Shown here in pieces: positions 47,883 through 56,626 of a DNA stretch of 64,000 nt. The stretch's first letter is position 1. Every line of letters begins with the position of its first letter. The notes beneath the pieces are model-generated. The model was not told the DNA's origin, searched no databases, and worked only from the letters and a program-made list of their open reading frames with translations. The position numbers and the translations under genes were made by a program. The DNA is from HK1 sp965202875 (GTDB taxonomy: Bacteria; Pseudomonadota; Gammaproteobacteria; HK1): contig OZ241870.1 of assembly GCA_965202875.1 (NCBI GenBank), positions 3,348,001-3,412,000 on the forward strand, written 5' to 3'.

Positions 47883-50800
47883 ATGTCGCCACCGCGCGTC
47901 CGGCGCCCGCCCTCCTTCCGGCAGGAGCCGGAGCCCTGTCCCGACCGTACGGCCGTGACCGTCCTGACGCGGATCCCTCGATACCGCCTCGTCGCGGCGG
48001 TGCTCGTCGTGCCGCTCGCTGCGGCCACGGCCACGGCCACGTTCGGGGTCGGGGCCGGGGCTGCGACTGCGCGGGCGCAGAGCGCCGGGATCGAGCGCAG
48101 TCCCGCCGACACCCGGGGGTACCGGGCGCTGACCCTCGACAACGGGCTCCAAGCGCTCCTCGTCTCCGACCCGGACACCCCCAAGGCCGCGGCGGCGCTC
48201 GACGTCAACGTCGGCAGCGCCGACGACCCCGTGGAACGCCCCGGCCTTGCGCACTTCATCGAGCACATGCTCTTTCTCGGCACCGGGAAGTATCCGGACC
48301 CCGGCGAGTACCACCGTTTCATCGCCGAGCACGGCGGCGCCAACAACGCCCGCACCTCGCTCTCCCACACGAGCTACTTCTTCGACGTCGACGCCGCGCA
48401 TCTCGAAGGCGCGCTCGACCGCTTCGCCCAGTTCTTCATCTCGCCCCGCTTCGACCGCGGGTACGTCGAGCGCGAGCGACAGATCGTGCACTCCGAGTAC
48501 GTCTCGCGGCGCCGCAGCGACCGGCTCCGGGGCTCGGCCGCATGGAGGCAGGCCATCGACCCCCGCCACCCGCTCTCGCGCTTTGCGGGCGGGAACGCGA
48601 CGACGCTGGCGGATCGTCCCGGCGGCGCCGGTATCCGCGACGAGCTGGTCGCCTTCTACGAGAGCCGTTATTCAGCCCACCTGATGAAGCTTGCGGTGGT
48701 CGGCCGCGAGCCCCTCGACGCGCTGGAACGTCAAGTGCGGACGCGGTTCGCGGCGGTGCCGCGCCGCGACGTCGAGCGCCTGCGCATCACCGCGCCGCTC
48801 TTCCGGGAAGGGCTCCTGCCGGCGCGTCTCGACGTCGAGCCGGTGCGCGAGATCCGCTCCCTCCGGCTCTCCTTCGCGATCCCGCCGCTGCGCCCGCACT
48901 CCCGGGCGAAGCCGCTTACCCTGACCTCGCACCTCCTGGGCCACGAGGGCCGTGGCAGCCTCCTGTCGGCGCTGAAGGCGCACGGCTGGGCGGAGGGGCT
49001 GAGCACGGGGCCGGGCGTCGATCACCCGGACTTCGCCACCTTCGGCATCGGGGTCCGGCTCACCGAGGCGGGCCTTGTGCACGTCGACGACGTCGTCGCC
49101 CTGGTGTTTGCGTCCCTCGACCTCATCCGCGAGGAGGGCCTGGAGCCTCGCTACCACGAGGAGCTCGCGCGTCTGGCGCGGACCGGCTTCCGCTTTCTCG
49201 ACAAGGCCGGCGCCCGCTCCCACGCGCTGTCGCTCGCTTCCGCCATGCACGTGTACCCGGTCCGTGAGGTCCTGAGCGCACCCTATCTCTTCGATGCCTT
49301 CGATCCCGCCCTGGAGCGGCGCTTTCTCGACGACCTCATCCCGGACCGCGCGCTGGTGACGGTGGTGGCGAAGGGCGTGCCCACCGACGCCGTCGCGCCG
49401 TACTACGACACCCCGTACCGGCTGGGTCCGATCCCGGCGCACACCGTGGCGCGCTGGCGCGACCCGCCGGCGGACGGTGCTCTGGCGCTCCCGGAGCCGA
49501 ACCCCTTCGTGCCCGAGGATCCGGCGCTGATCGATGCGCCCCCGCCGACGGCGGAGCAGCGGCCGGTCCGCATCGTGCAACGGCCCGGCTTCGAGCTGTG
49601 GCACCGTGCCGACGTCGAGTTCGGCCAGCCGCGCACGAACGTCTATTTCACGGTCCGCTCCCCGGTCGCCAACGACTCCCCCCGGCACGCGATCCTGAGC
49701 GCGCTGCTCGCCCGGGTGACGAGCGACGCGCTCAACGAATTCGCGTATCCCGCCGCGCTCGCCGGGCAGTCCTACGGCCTGTACGGGCACGGGCGGGGGA
49801 TTACGGTGCGCCTCTCCGGCTGGAGCGACAAGCAGCCCCTGCTGCTGGAGCGCATCGTCTCGGTCCTGCGGGCGCCCCCGCTCTCCCCGCGGCGGTTCGA
49901 GGCAGAGAAGGCGGAGTACCTCCGCCAGCTCCGGAACGCGAACGAACGCACCCCCTACCGCCGCGCGATACGCGACCTGCGCGAGCTGCTCATCGATCCC
50001 GGCTGGCCGGCCGGCGCACTGCTCGCGGCGCTCGAAACGGTGGAGATCGAGGATCTGCGCGAATACGTCCCCCACTTCTTCGAGCGCGGCGAGATCGTCG
50101 CCCTCGCCCACGGGAACGTCACCGCGGAGGCCGCGAAGGCGCTCGGCGGGGTGCTGGAGCGCGGGCTGCACGCCTCGATGCGTCCGGCACGGACGGCGCC
50201 CGGCCGGGTCGTGCGGCTCGACGCCGGCGCACGCTACCTCCGCCGACTCGGGAGCGAGCACGAAGACCACGCGCTCGCCGTGTACCTCCAGGGGCGCGGG
50301 CGCGGCTTTCCCGAACAGGCGACGGTCGCGCTGATCGCGCAGGCGCTCGGAAACCGGTTCTTCCACGAACTCCGCACCGAGCGCGAGATCGGCTACGTCG
50401 TCTTCGCAACTCCGATGCCGTTGCTCGACGTGCCGGGCCTCGCGCTGGTGGTCCAGTCGCCGTCGAACCCGCCGGAGGCGCTGCACCGGCACGTGGACGC
50501 CTTTCTCGACCGGTTCGACTCGGCGCTCCGCGACATGCCGCACGCGGAGTTCGAACGCCACCGCGCCGCCCTCGAAAGCTCGCTGCTCGAAGCCGACGTG
50601 CGGCTCGACGAGCGCACCGAGCGGTACTGGAGCGACATCGGACGCGAACACTACACGTTCGACCGGCGCGAGCGGCTCGTCGAGGCGGTGCGCGCCGTCA
50701 CCGGGGATGAACTCAGGGACGCCTATCGGGAGCTCGCCATCGCCCCGGAGTCGGCCCGCGGCGTGGTGGTGGCCGTCTCCGCCCGGGAGCCGGCCGCCTC

Positions 50801-50924
50801 CGGCCAGGATCCTGACGCCCCGGGCCAGAGGGTCCCCGCCTCCGCCCAAGCGTTCCGTGGCGCGGAGGCGGTGGACGATCCGGGCGTGTTCAAACACCGG
50901 CAACGCTACTTCGACGATGGGTAA
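47883..50924 (+). CDS. M16-family zinc peptidase (pitrilysin / protease III type), exported
   Basis: The 1013-residue protein has a basic leader then a hydrophobic segment (about residues 30-60, ending ATARAQ) consistent with export to the periplasm. The inverted zinc motif HFIEH (about 123-127) is followed by the downstream glutamate in ERERQIVHSEY. Two M16 halves follow, with the inactive second half at about 560-960 (GRGFPEQATVALIAQALGNR, FFHELRTEREIGYVVF). The RxxxY pair (R...ELRTEREIGYVVFA) is present. The size fits pitrilysin. The far C-terminus has a short low-complexity stretch (AASGQDPDAPGQRVPASAQA). Confidence 0.9.
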   Translation: MSPPRVRRPPSFRQEPEPCPDRTAVTVLTRIPRYRLVAAVLVVPLAAATATATFGVGAGAATARAQSAGIERSPADTRGYRALTLDNGLQALLVSDPDTPKAAAALDVNVGSADDPVERPGLAHFIEHMLFLGTGKYPDPGEYHRFIAEHGGANNARTSLSHTSYFFDVDAAHLEGALDRFAQFFISPRFDRGYVERERQIVHSEYVSRRRSDRLRGSAAWRQAIDPRHPLSRFAGGNATTLADRPGGAGIRDELVAFYESRYSAHLMKLAVVGREPLDALERQVRTRFAAVPRRDVERLRITAPLFREGLLPARLDVEPVREIRSLRLSFAIPPLRPHSRAKPLTLTSHLLGHEGRGSLLSALKAHGWAEGLSTGPGVDHPDFATFGIGVRLTEAGLVHVDDVVALVFASLDLIREEGLEPRYHEELARLARTGFRFLDKAGARSHALSLASAMHVYPVREVLSAPYLFDAFDPALERRFLDDLIPDRALVTVVAKGVPTDAVAPYYDTPYRLGPIPAHTVARWRDPPADGALALPEPNPFVPEDPALIDAPPPTAEQRPVRIVQRPGFELWHRADVEFGQPRTNVYFTVRSPVANDSPRHAILSALLARVTSDALNEFAYPAALAGQSYGLYGHGRGITVRLSGWSDKQPLLLERIVSVLRAPPLSPRRFEAEKAEYLRQLRNANERTPYRRAIRDLRELLIDPGWPAGALLAALETVEIEDLREYVPHFFERGEIVALAHGNVTAEAAKALGGVLERGLHASMRPARTAPGRVVRLDAGARYLRRLGSEHEDHALAVYLQGRGRGFPEQATVALIAQALGNRFFHELRTEREIGYVVFATPMPLLDVPGLALVVQSPSNPPEALHRHVDAFLDRFDSALRDMPHAEFERHRAALESSLLEADVRLDERTERYWSDIGREHYTFDRRERLVEAVRAVTGDELRDAYRELAIAPESARGVVVAVSAREPAASGQDPDAPGQRVPASAQAFRGAEAVDDPGVFKHRQRYFDDG

Positions 50925-51602
50925 ACGCCGGCGTGCCGATCTCGTGGACGTTGTCCGCCGTCCGCCGTCCGCCGCCATGACCGGCGCATCCCGCGGTTGT
51001 CCAGCGGGTCCGGGCGAGCGCGATTGCCGCCTCTTCGCGGTCGGTATGGCTGCCCTGATTGCTTGAACACGGACTGCGGCCAACCCGCAGCCTGCCCGGC
51101 CGTCGAGTACGCCTGCGCCATGTCGGACTACCGCAGGATGGAGCGCTACTCGCCTGGAACGACTCGATTCCCGGCGGTCAGCGACCCTTCGCCCGACACT
51201 GATTCCACGCACGCGGAATCACCAAGCAACCGCATCAGCGGTTGCCGGCCGTCCCCACGGTCGCCGCTCGCTCTGGAAGGGCACACGCCCGTACCATCGT
51301 GCCGGGCGAACGGACATCCTTTCCGGGTGGACGGCGGAGTACCCCCGATTGTTGCATACCAAATCGAAGAACCGCTATTACCCCGATCAAACTCCGGCAA
51401 TTCCCGCCAAGCCCGAAAACATCCATTGAATCGCCACAATCAGACGCTCAGACGGTAGAAATAGCCGTGAAATCCCGGTTACATGACCGTGTCCGGAGCG
51501 TTGGCGGGAATTGCTGATCAAACCCGGAGCGGGCCCCGAGAAAGTCCATCATTCCCCCACTTCCGCGGGGGCAGGCTCCGCGGAAGCGGGAATCCATTTC
51601 AA
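50925..51602. other. Long intergenic region with no recognised gene
   Basis: Nothing convincing is coded in these 680 bp. The composition becomes less GC-rich toward 51450, marking the approach to the accessory region. Palindromic CCGCGGG-type segments near 51550-51590 precede the repeat at 51614. Confidence 0.5.
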
Positions 51603-51613
51603 TCAAAATTCTC

Positions 51614-51722
51614 TGGATTCCCGCTTTCTCCCCGCTTTCTCCCCGCTTTCGCGGGGATGACGGGGGATGACGGGGGATGACGGTCTGAAGACGGCTGTTG
51701 GCGCGTGTGGCTTATCCTCAGG
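51614..51722 (+). repeat. Dispersed hairpin repeat with expanded arms plus an intron 5' stub
   Basis: GGATTCCCGC...GCGGGGATGACGG is the same hairpin element as at 34686-34740. Here the left arm carries about three CCCCGCTTTCT units and the right arm three GGGGATGACG units (51653-51682). It is followed by CTGAAGACGGCTGTTGGCGC and then GTGTGGCTTATCCTCA, which matches the first 16 nt of intron A (one change). Confidence 0.65.
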
Positions 51723-51819
51723 GGATCCCCACCGGCGGACGCGACACCGCCCTGATTCCCTCCCGGGACCCTTGCCGGGGAACGCCGTTGCCCGGCGCCG
51801 CAGGGGGCTCACCGCCCGT

Positions 51820-52480
51820 TTCGAGGCCGTCCCGGCGAGCCATCCGAGAACCTCCACCGGCGGGCGCAGCACCGCCCCGACCAGCTCCCCGGGTCGCTGC
51901 CCGAGGAATGCCAGCGCCCGTTGCAGGATCAACGCGAACACCGCGAGCTCCGCAGCGCGGGCCAGGAGGCGCAGGGTCGAGAACACGGCGACCGCGGCGG
52001 GGTCCAGCGCTGCGCCGATCACGAGGACCGGGCCCTGGATGCCGAGCGCGTTGCCCGCGGTGAACCCCGCGAAGCCGATCAACGGAGCCGCGAGGCGCCG
52101 CAAGACCGCACCCGCAACGCCGGACCGCCCGTAGCGCAGCCAAGGAGCGTGGTGGTGGACGAATCCGGCCATCACCAGGAGCCCGGCGCACTCGGCCCCG
52201 GCCATGACCGCCGCCGCGCTCAGGGGCCCGCCGCCGAGCGCGAGGGCGAGGGCCACCAGCAGGAACGCCGCGAGCCGCGTGGCGGCCCCCAGGAAGGCGT
52301 ACAGCCCGTAGCGGCCGGCGGCGATCAGGCCCGTTCCGAGCAGCTCGGTCTGCATGTGCACGAAGACCTGGCCCAGCAGCAGCGCGAAGACGGCTGCCGC
52401 GCCCGCGTCGCCGAGCCCGGACAGCCCGAACCACGAGGCGACCGGCGCCACCGAAGTCCCGGCGCGCGACACGCATCGTG
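51820..52480 (-). pseudogene. Polysaccharide/O-antigen export-type membrane protein fragment
   Basis: The frame has several hydrophobic helices (AAAVFALLLGQVFVHMQTEL, YGLYAFLGAATRLAAFLLVA, GIQGPVLVIGAALDPAAVAV, FSTLRLLARAAELAVFALIL). The last two resemble the end of the conserved part of MATE/Wzx-like polysaccharide flippases. The N-terminal portion continues only in another frame upstream (near 52480-52560), and the C-terminus runs into the hairpin repeat. It is a broken remnant. Confidence 0.5.
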
Positions 52481-52661
52481 ATCTCGTGCGAGCCCGACTC
52501 ATCGGCGAAGCGGAGCGGCAGCAACTCCCGCTGATGCGGCCTGTCGTTACGTATGTCGGACCGGACTCGTAGCGGCCGGGGATTACGCGACCGTGATACA
52601 GGCGCTCCAGCGAAGTGTTTGTCTATCGCGGGGTGACTGCGGACATCGAAATCACAAGCGA

Positions 52662-52689
52662 TTGACAATCGGATGATTCGGAGTAGGAT
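52662..52689 (+). promoter_or_regulatory. Sigma-70-type promoter of the AbrB/PIN cassette
   Basis: TTGACA (52662-52667), a 16-bp spacer and TAGGAT (52684-52689) lie 18 bp before the antitoxin ATG. The same block is copied at 62116-62143 with CAGGAT as the -10 element. Confidence 0.6.
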
Positions 52690-52706
52690 TTTCCAACTTT
52701 CCAACT

Positions 52707-52976
52707 ATGCCGAAAATGGTGAAGCCCATGCACATGGTCAAATTGCGCTCCAAGAACCAGATCACCCTCCCCGGGAAAGTGGTGGCCCTGGCCGGGCTGA
52801 AGGAGGGTGATTTCCTGAACGTCACCGCGGACGGAGCCCGGATCGTCATCACTGCACAGGAGATCCGGGAGCGCGGCACCGGCTACGCAATGTCCGACCT
52901 TCTTGGCGCAGCTTCCGGGATCTACGGCTCGGTGGAGGAGATCGATGCGGAGATTGCCGGCGGTCGTACCAAATGA
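52707..52976 (+). CDS. vapB: AbrB-type antitoxin (SpoVT-AbrB fold), copy 1
   Basis: The 89-residue antitoxin has a swapped-hairpin AbrB DNA-binding domain (about residues 8-50: VKLRSKNQITLPGKVVALAG and EGDFLNVTADGARIVITAQE) and a C-terminal toxin-neutralising arm (IYGSVEEIDAEIAGGR). It should repress its own promoter and bind the PIN toxin encoded next, whose start overlaps the stop (ATGA). In the second copy (62161) the equivalent start is the second in-frame ATG, so the true start here may be the ATG at 52716. Confidence 0.88.
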   Translation: MPKMVKPMHMVKLRSKNQITLPGKVVALAGLKEGDFLNVTADGARIVITAQEIRERGTGYAMSDLLGAASGIYGSVEEIDAEIAGGRTK

Positions 52977-53425
52977 GCGCCGATCGGCCCCTGCTCGGGC
53001 GTCGTACCTATCTCGACGCCAACCTGTACATCTACGCGTTCGAGGGCATCGAAACCTACCACACGAGGATGGCCGGGCTGCTGGCGGCGATTGATCGGCA
53101 AGGTGCCCGCGTGGTCGCGAGCGAGCTGCTCTTCACCGAACTCCTGCCCCGCCCCATGAAGGAGGGTCGTCAGGATCTGGTCGAACGTTATCTGGAGCTG
53201 CTCCGGAGCACACCACGCATCCATCTGGCGCCGGTCGACCACCGGGTGATCCTGCATTCCGTTCACCTTCGGGCGGATTTCGGGCTGCGCTCGATGGACG
53301 CCCTGCATCTGGCGACCGCGCTCGTCCACGACTGCGAGACCTTCGTCACCAACGACCAGCGCCTTGCCCGGGTGGACCGGCTCCGCGTACTCACCCTTGC
53401 GCGCCTGAACGACTCGACATGCTGA
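52973..53425 (+). CDS. vapC: PIN-domain toxin (VapC type), copy 1, intact
   Basis: The 150-residue PIN-domain RNase has the acidic active-site residues in place: TYLDANLYIYAFEG (Asp, residue about 14), ASELLFTELL (Glu), SMDALHLATALV (Asp) and TFVTNDQRLARV (Asp). Such toxins cut tRNA or rRNA when the antitoxin is lost. Translation is coupled to the antitoxin gene by an ATGA overlap. This is the only full-length copy of the three in the window. Confidence 0.9.
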   Translation: MSADRPLLGRRTYLDANLYIYAFEGIETYHTRMAGLLAAIDRQGARVVASELLFTELLPRPMKEGRQDLVERYLELLRSTPRIHLAPVDHRVILHSVHLRADFGLRSMDALHLATALVHDCETFVTNDQRLARVDRLRVLTLARLNDSTC

Positions 53426-53546
53426 AGACCGGATGCGCAACGGGAACGGGGAAGACATCCGGCGCGAGGACCGGCAACCCGCGTCGTCAGGGCGCGCGCC
53501 TGCGGTACACTCGCGCCAATCTGGGAAACGGCATGGAGATCAGCGC

Positions 53547-54173
53547 ATGGACCAGGTGTTCGTTTATTGGGACAACTCCAACGTCTTCCACGAGGCCCAA
53601 CGCCTCGCGGAGGAACGGGAGGGCACGCCCGGCGCCAGATACCTGGTTCGCATCCACTTCGAGAACCTGCTGCGTCTGGCCGAGGCCGGCCGCCCGCTGG
53701 CGAAGGCGGTGGCCGCCGGCTCCATCCCCCCGGAGATGCAGCAGCTATGGAACCGGATGGGGAACCGCGGGGTGCAGATGAGGCTGTTCAACCGCGTCGA
53801 GAGGGATCGCGGCGAACAGGAAGTACCGGATCGCTGGTTGCAGCTATGCATGCTGGAAGACGCCCTGGACAACAACGGCGACCCGGGCATCGTCGCCTTG
53901 CTCACCGGCGACGGCGCGGGCTACTACGAGGGGCAGGGCTTCCACCGCACGCTGGAGCGGATGCACGGGCGCGGATGGCGGGTGGAGGTGCTCTCCTGGG
54001 CGCACTCGTGCCACGAGGGGATGCGCCGATGGGCGGAGGCGAACGGAGTGTTCGTGCCCCTGGACGACCACTACGAGGCGATCACCTTCCGCGAGCCGTC
54101 CCGCCCGGGCCACGAGTTCGCGCCGGCGCGAGATCGGGCGACGCTGGATCTGTCACGCCGCCGCATGGCGTAA
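53547..54173 (+). CDS. NYN-domain (LabA/DUF88-like) putative RNase
   Basis: The 208-residue protein begins MDQVFVYWDNSNVFHEAQRL, the first NYN strand with catalytic Asp (DNSN). It continues with LEDALDNNGDPGIVALLTGDGAGY, in which the GDGAGY segment is the second acidic site, and ends with a conserved-looking tail (HSCHEGMRRWAEANGVFVPL). NYN domains are PIN-like metal-dependent nucleases. GGAG precedes the ATG. The last third is duplicated at 58222-58439. It follows the vapBC pair and may be part of the same accessory unit. Confidence 0.85.
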   Translation: MDQVFVYWDNSNVFHEAQRLAEEREGTPGARYLVRIHFENLLRLAEAGRPLAKAVAAGSIPPEMQQLWNRMGNRGVQMRLFNRVERDRGEQEVPDRWLQLCMLEDALDNNGDPGIVALLTGDGAGYYEGQGFHRTLERMHGRGWRVEVLSWAHSCHEGMRRWAEANGVFVPLDDHYEAITFREPSRPGHEFAPARDRATLDLSRRRMA

Positions 54174-54402
54174 CGGACGCCGGCCCCCGCGGGCGCGAAG
54201 ACCACCGAGCGCGCCGTTGCGTCGCCCGCGGTCCGGGCGCCGCCCGAGCATGGGTCCGGCTTCCGGGCATCTTCGCACGGCGATGGTCGGGCGACGCTTC
54301 GGCCCGACCACCGGACCGCCCGGCGGGAAACCGCATCCGCGGCCCGCCGGGCGAGAAACCCGCTTCAGGCGGCGCGTACGTCCGCGGAACGGTCTTCGCG
54401 CG
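54174..54402. other. Intergenic region between convergent genes
   Basis: GC-rich spacer with no gene. It separates the NYN gene from the NHLP precursor gene, which runs the other way. Confidence 0.4.
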
Positions 54403-54681
54403 CTATTTGAACCGAACGTTGGGGTCAGTCCACAGGACGCCACCGGAGATCTGTTCCAGATCGGCCTCATTGAGTTCCGCTGCGGGCGGCAGGACCAGGT
54501 GGCTGGTGTCCGCGGTGTCCTCGTGCACCTTCAGGTTGAACCCGGCGGGCACGGTCATGCCGGTTTCCGCCTCGACCGCAGCCTTGGGGTCGGCCATCAG
54601 GCGGGTGCGGAACGCGTCGTCCACGGCCGCCTTTTCGATCAGGCGACTGCGCATCTCGCCGAAAGTCTCCATCCTGTCCAT
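54403..54681 (-). CDS. NHLP-type RiPP precursor peptide (nitrile hydratase-like leader)
   Basis: The 92-residue product matches nitrile-hydratase-like leader peptides: METFGEMRSRLIEKAAVDDA, then FRTRLMADPKAAVEAETGMT, VHEDTADTSHLVLPP and LNEADLEQISGG. The GG ends the leader and would be the site of a C39-type peptidase, leaving a short core VLWTDPNVRFK. The leader normally guides thiazole/oxazole or other modifying enzymes and an export ABC transporter. None of these is encoded nearby, so the precursor is an orphan here. The core lacks Cys, and its only hydroxyl residue is Thr, which limits azole chemistry. The start is at 54681, or possibly 54672. Confidence 0.75.
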   Translation of the reverse strand: MDRMETFGEMRSRLIEKAAVDDAFRTRLMADPKAAVEAETGMTVPAGFNLKVHEDTADTSHLVLPPAAELNEADLEQISGGVLWTDPNVRFK

Positions 54682-54682
54682 A

Positions 54683-54904
54683 TCAGGTCTTCTCCCTTTC
54701 ACGAAAAACCAGGTTGCAAGTCATCCAACCGCGCGTTCCGGCGCGTGCGTTCGCATCCGCCCGGGCGACCCCATCGCGGAAGCCTCCCGCTCTCAGGCGC
54801 TGGGCAAACTCCCGATCCGACGCCCGGGCGGAAGCCATGCACTCGTCGTGCGGCGCGTCGGGATACGGATTGTATGCCAGCCCCATAACCATAGCCATAG
54901 CCAT
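54683..54904 (-). CDS. Small ORF directly upstream of the NHLP precursor
   Basis: The 73-codon frame ends 1 bp before the precursor ATG, as in a coupled pair. It starts with alternating MAMAMVM (a repeated CATAGC/CATAAC block in the DNA) and continues YNPYPDAPHDECMASARASD and REFAQRLRAGGFRDGVARAD. I recognise no family. The start could be the ATG at 54904, 54898, 54892 or 54886. It may be a peptide or chance. Confidence 0.3.
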   Translation of the reverse strand: MAMAMVMGLAYNPYPDAPHDECMASARASDREFAQRLRAGGFRDGVARADANARAGTRGWMTCNLVFREREKT

Positions 54905-55102
54905 GCAATGTCCGGCCTTCTCGGCGCCGCTTCCGGGATCTACGACTCGGTGGAGGAGGTCGACGCGAAGATTGCCGGCGGTCGTACCGAATGAGCGCCG
55001 ATCAGCCCATGCTCGGGCGTCGTACCTGTTTCGACGCCAACCTGTACATCTACGCATTCGAGGGCATCGAAACACACCGCATGAGGATGACCGAACCGCC
55101 CC
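54901..55102 (+). pseudogene. Fragment of the AbrB/PIN cassette, copy 2
   Basis: The end of the antitoxin (MSGLLGAASGIYDSVEEVDA) and the start of the toxin (MSADQPMLGRRTCFDANLYI) are closely similar to copies 1 and 3, including the ATGA junction at 54991. The antitoxin DNA-binding part and the rest of the toxin are absent. The toxin frame reads on without a stop into the AbiE-like gene at 55144. Confidence 0.8.
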
Positions 55103-55143
55103 AGCGTGGCGGATTCCCCTCGAATGCCTATACTCCGGCCATC

Positions 55144-56487
55144 ATGAGCGCACGCACCACCGCCACCGCCCGCGCCCTCGAAGCCATCGGGCGGCTGCTC
55201 GAACAGCCCGGCCGGCTGGCGCTGACGCGCGCCGAGGTGAGGGCCCTGGGGGTCGCGGACGGCGCTTGCGATCGGGCGCTTCGCCGCCTCCGTGAAGAGG
55301 GGCGGATCCGGCGCTACGGATCCGGGGTCTACGGGGTCGGCGGCGCCAAGGTGTTCCAGGCGGCGCCCGAGGCGCTCGAATCGCTGGGCTACCGGATCGT
55401 TTCTCCCGAGAGGCCGGAAAACTGGTCCGCCCGCCCCAACGGGACCCTGATCCGGGTCGATCGCCGCTGCCGGCGACGAATTCTCGGACACGGGGCGCAG
55501 ATGAAGTTCGAGACACCGGGCGGACGGCGCATGCGCCCCAGGAAGGTTTCGATGACCGCGATGGATGCCTTTCCTGCCCAACGGGAGATCGAGGCCCATT
55601 TCGAGAGCTTCCACTACTGCCACTCTCCGGGGCGCGCGGAAAAGGACCTGTGCGTCACGAAGGCGCTCGAAGCCCTGGAATCGTTCCGACATCCCGGCGC
55701 CTCGCTCGTGGTGGACGGCGCGACCTGTCTGTCGCGGTACCACGGCCTGCTTCGCCGTTTCTCCGAGGACGTGGACCTTCGCGTCGTTCTTGCCGGAGAC
55801 CCGGCTGGCCAGAGGGCTCCGGCGCTGCGGACGCCGGAGCGCCGACAGAGGCTGAAGGAGGTCGGCGCCGCCTTCCGGGAGCACGTCCATGACGCTCTCC
55901 CGTGGCTGATCCCGACCCGCCGGGGGAGGGTTCGACGGGACGGCGCGGTGCAGGTGTTCATCGGCCGTTATGAGCCCAGGAATCCGAGCGATTCGGTCCA
56001 GCCGGGGATCAAGTACGAGCTCGTGGACATGCCGCCGGTCCTGAAGCTCCGGGAGGTCTTCAGGCTCGGGAGCAAGACGCCGGCGAGCGCGGTGAACCCC
56101 TTGGAGATCGCCGCCGGCAAGTGGGCGGCGCTCGCGGGACGGATCGCGAGCGGCGGCACGATGCGGCGGGAGCTGATGCGGCACGTTCACGACCTTGCCG
56201 TCCTGCACCCGTCCCTTCTCGATCATCGGAACCTCGACCAGCTTGCCCCGTTGCTGGTCGAGCGCCACGAAGTCCCGAAGAAGAACGTCGCGCTGCTTCT
56301 CGAAACCCTGCGGGCGCGCTCCGGGTTCTTCGGCGCCCGGTACGAGAGCTACCTGGACGATATGGGCACCGAACGAATCGGCGAAGGTCCCCTGGATCAT
56401 CTTCCCTGGGAAGGCGCGCTCCATCGGCTGGAGCAAAGCGCCCATGCCGCCGGGCTCCTCTCCGGCGCCGGCTCGGCCTCGGGTTGA
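55144..56487 (+). CDS. Single-chain AbiEi-AbiEii type protein (antitoxin-like wHTH plus nucleotidyltransferase)
   Basis: The 447-residue protein starts with a winged-helix segment typical of AbiEi-like antitoxins (LALTRAEVRALGVADGACDR, ALRRLREEGRIRRYGSGVY; about residues 20-65). It is followed by a linker and a DUF1814/AbiEii-type nucleotidyltransferase from about residue 140 (ASLVVDGATCLSRYHGLLRR with FSEDVDLRV; then EVFRLGSKTPASAV and EIAAGKWAALAGRI). AbiEii toxins transfer nucleotides to tRNA, and in classical systems the antitoxin is a separate gene. Here both lie in one chain. The NTase motif has GAT where GGT/GST is usual. The frame is open back to the vapC fragment start at 54991, so a longer chimera is possible. 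Confidence 0.75.
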   Translation: MSARTTATARALEAIGRLLEQPGRLALTRAEVRALGVADGACDRALRRLREEGRIRRYGSGVYGVGGAKVFQAAPEALESLGYRIVSPERPENWSARPNGTLIRVDRRCRRRILGHGAQMKFETPGGRRMRPRKVSMTAMDAFPAQREIEAHFESFHYCHSPGRAEKDLCVTKALEALESFRHPGASLVVDGATCLSRYHGLLRRFSEDVDLRVVLAGDPAGQRAPALRTPERRQRLKEVGAAFREHVHDALPWLIPTRRGRVRRDGAVQVFIGRYEPRNPSDSVQPGIKYELVDMPPVLKLREVFRLGSKTPASAVNPLEIAAGKWAALAGRIASGGTMRRELMRHVHDLAVLHPSLLDHRNLDQLAPLLVERHEVPKKNVALLLETLRARSGFFGARYESYLDDMGTERIGEGPLDHLPWEGALHRLEQSAHAAGLLSGAGSASG

Positions 56488-56496
56488 CTCGGGGGG

Positions 56497-56600
56497 CGGG
56501 CGTTCGTCCCGGCCCCGTAGCCGGTCGAAGTGGGCAACGTGCTCCTCACCGCGACCCGTCGTAGGCGAATCGCCACCGACGAACGGTCCCGGACCTGCGC
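56497..56600 (+). pseudogene. VapC-type toxin fragment (paralogue of 58847-58962)
   Basis: About 100 bp align closely with the middle of the PIN toxin at 58752, covering AFVPA, then VEVGNVLL and TRRRRIATDE. It has an in-frame TAG. Its TCCTCACCGC lacks the extra T found in the other copy (TCCTTCACCGC), showing that the insertion happened there. Confidence 0.65.
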
Positions 56601-56626
56601 TGGCGGTTCTATCGGTTCGATGCGGC

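Noticed and set aside
51146..51439. 97-codon minus-strand ORF after the M16 peptidase gene
   Set aside because: No recognisable motif and a competing overlapping frame of similar quality.
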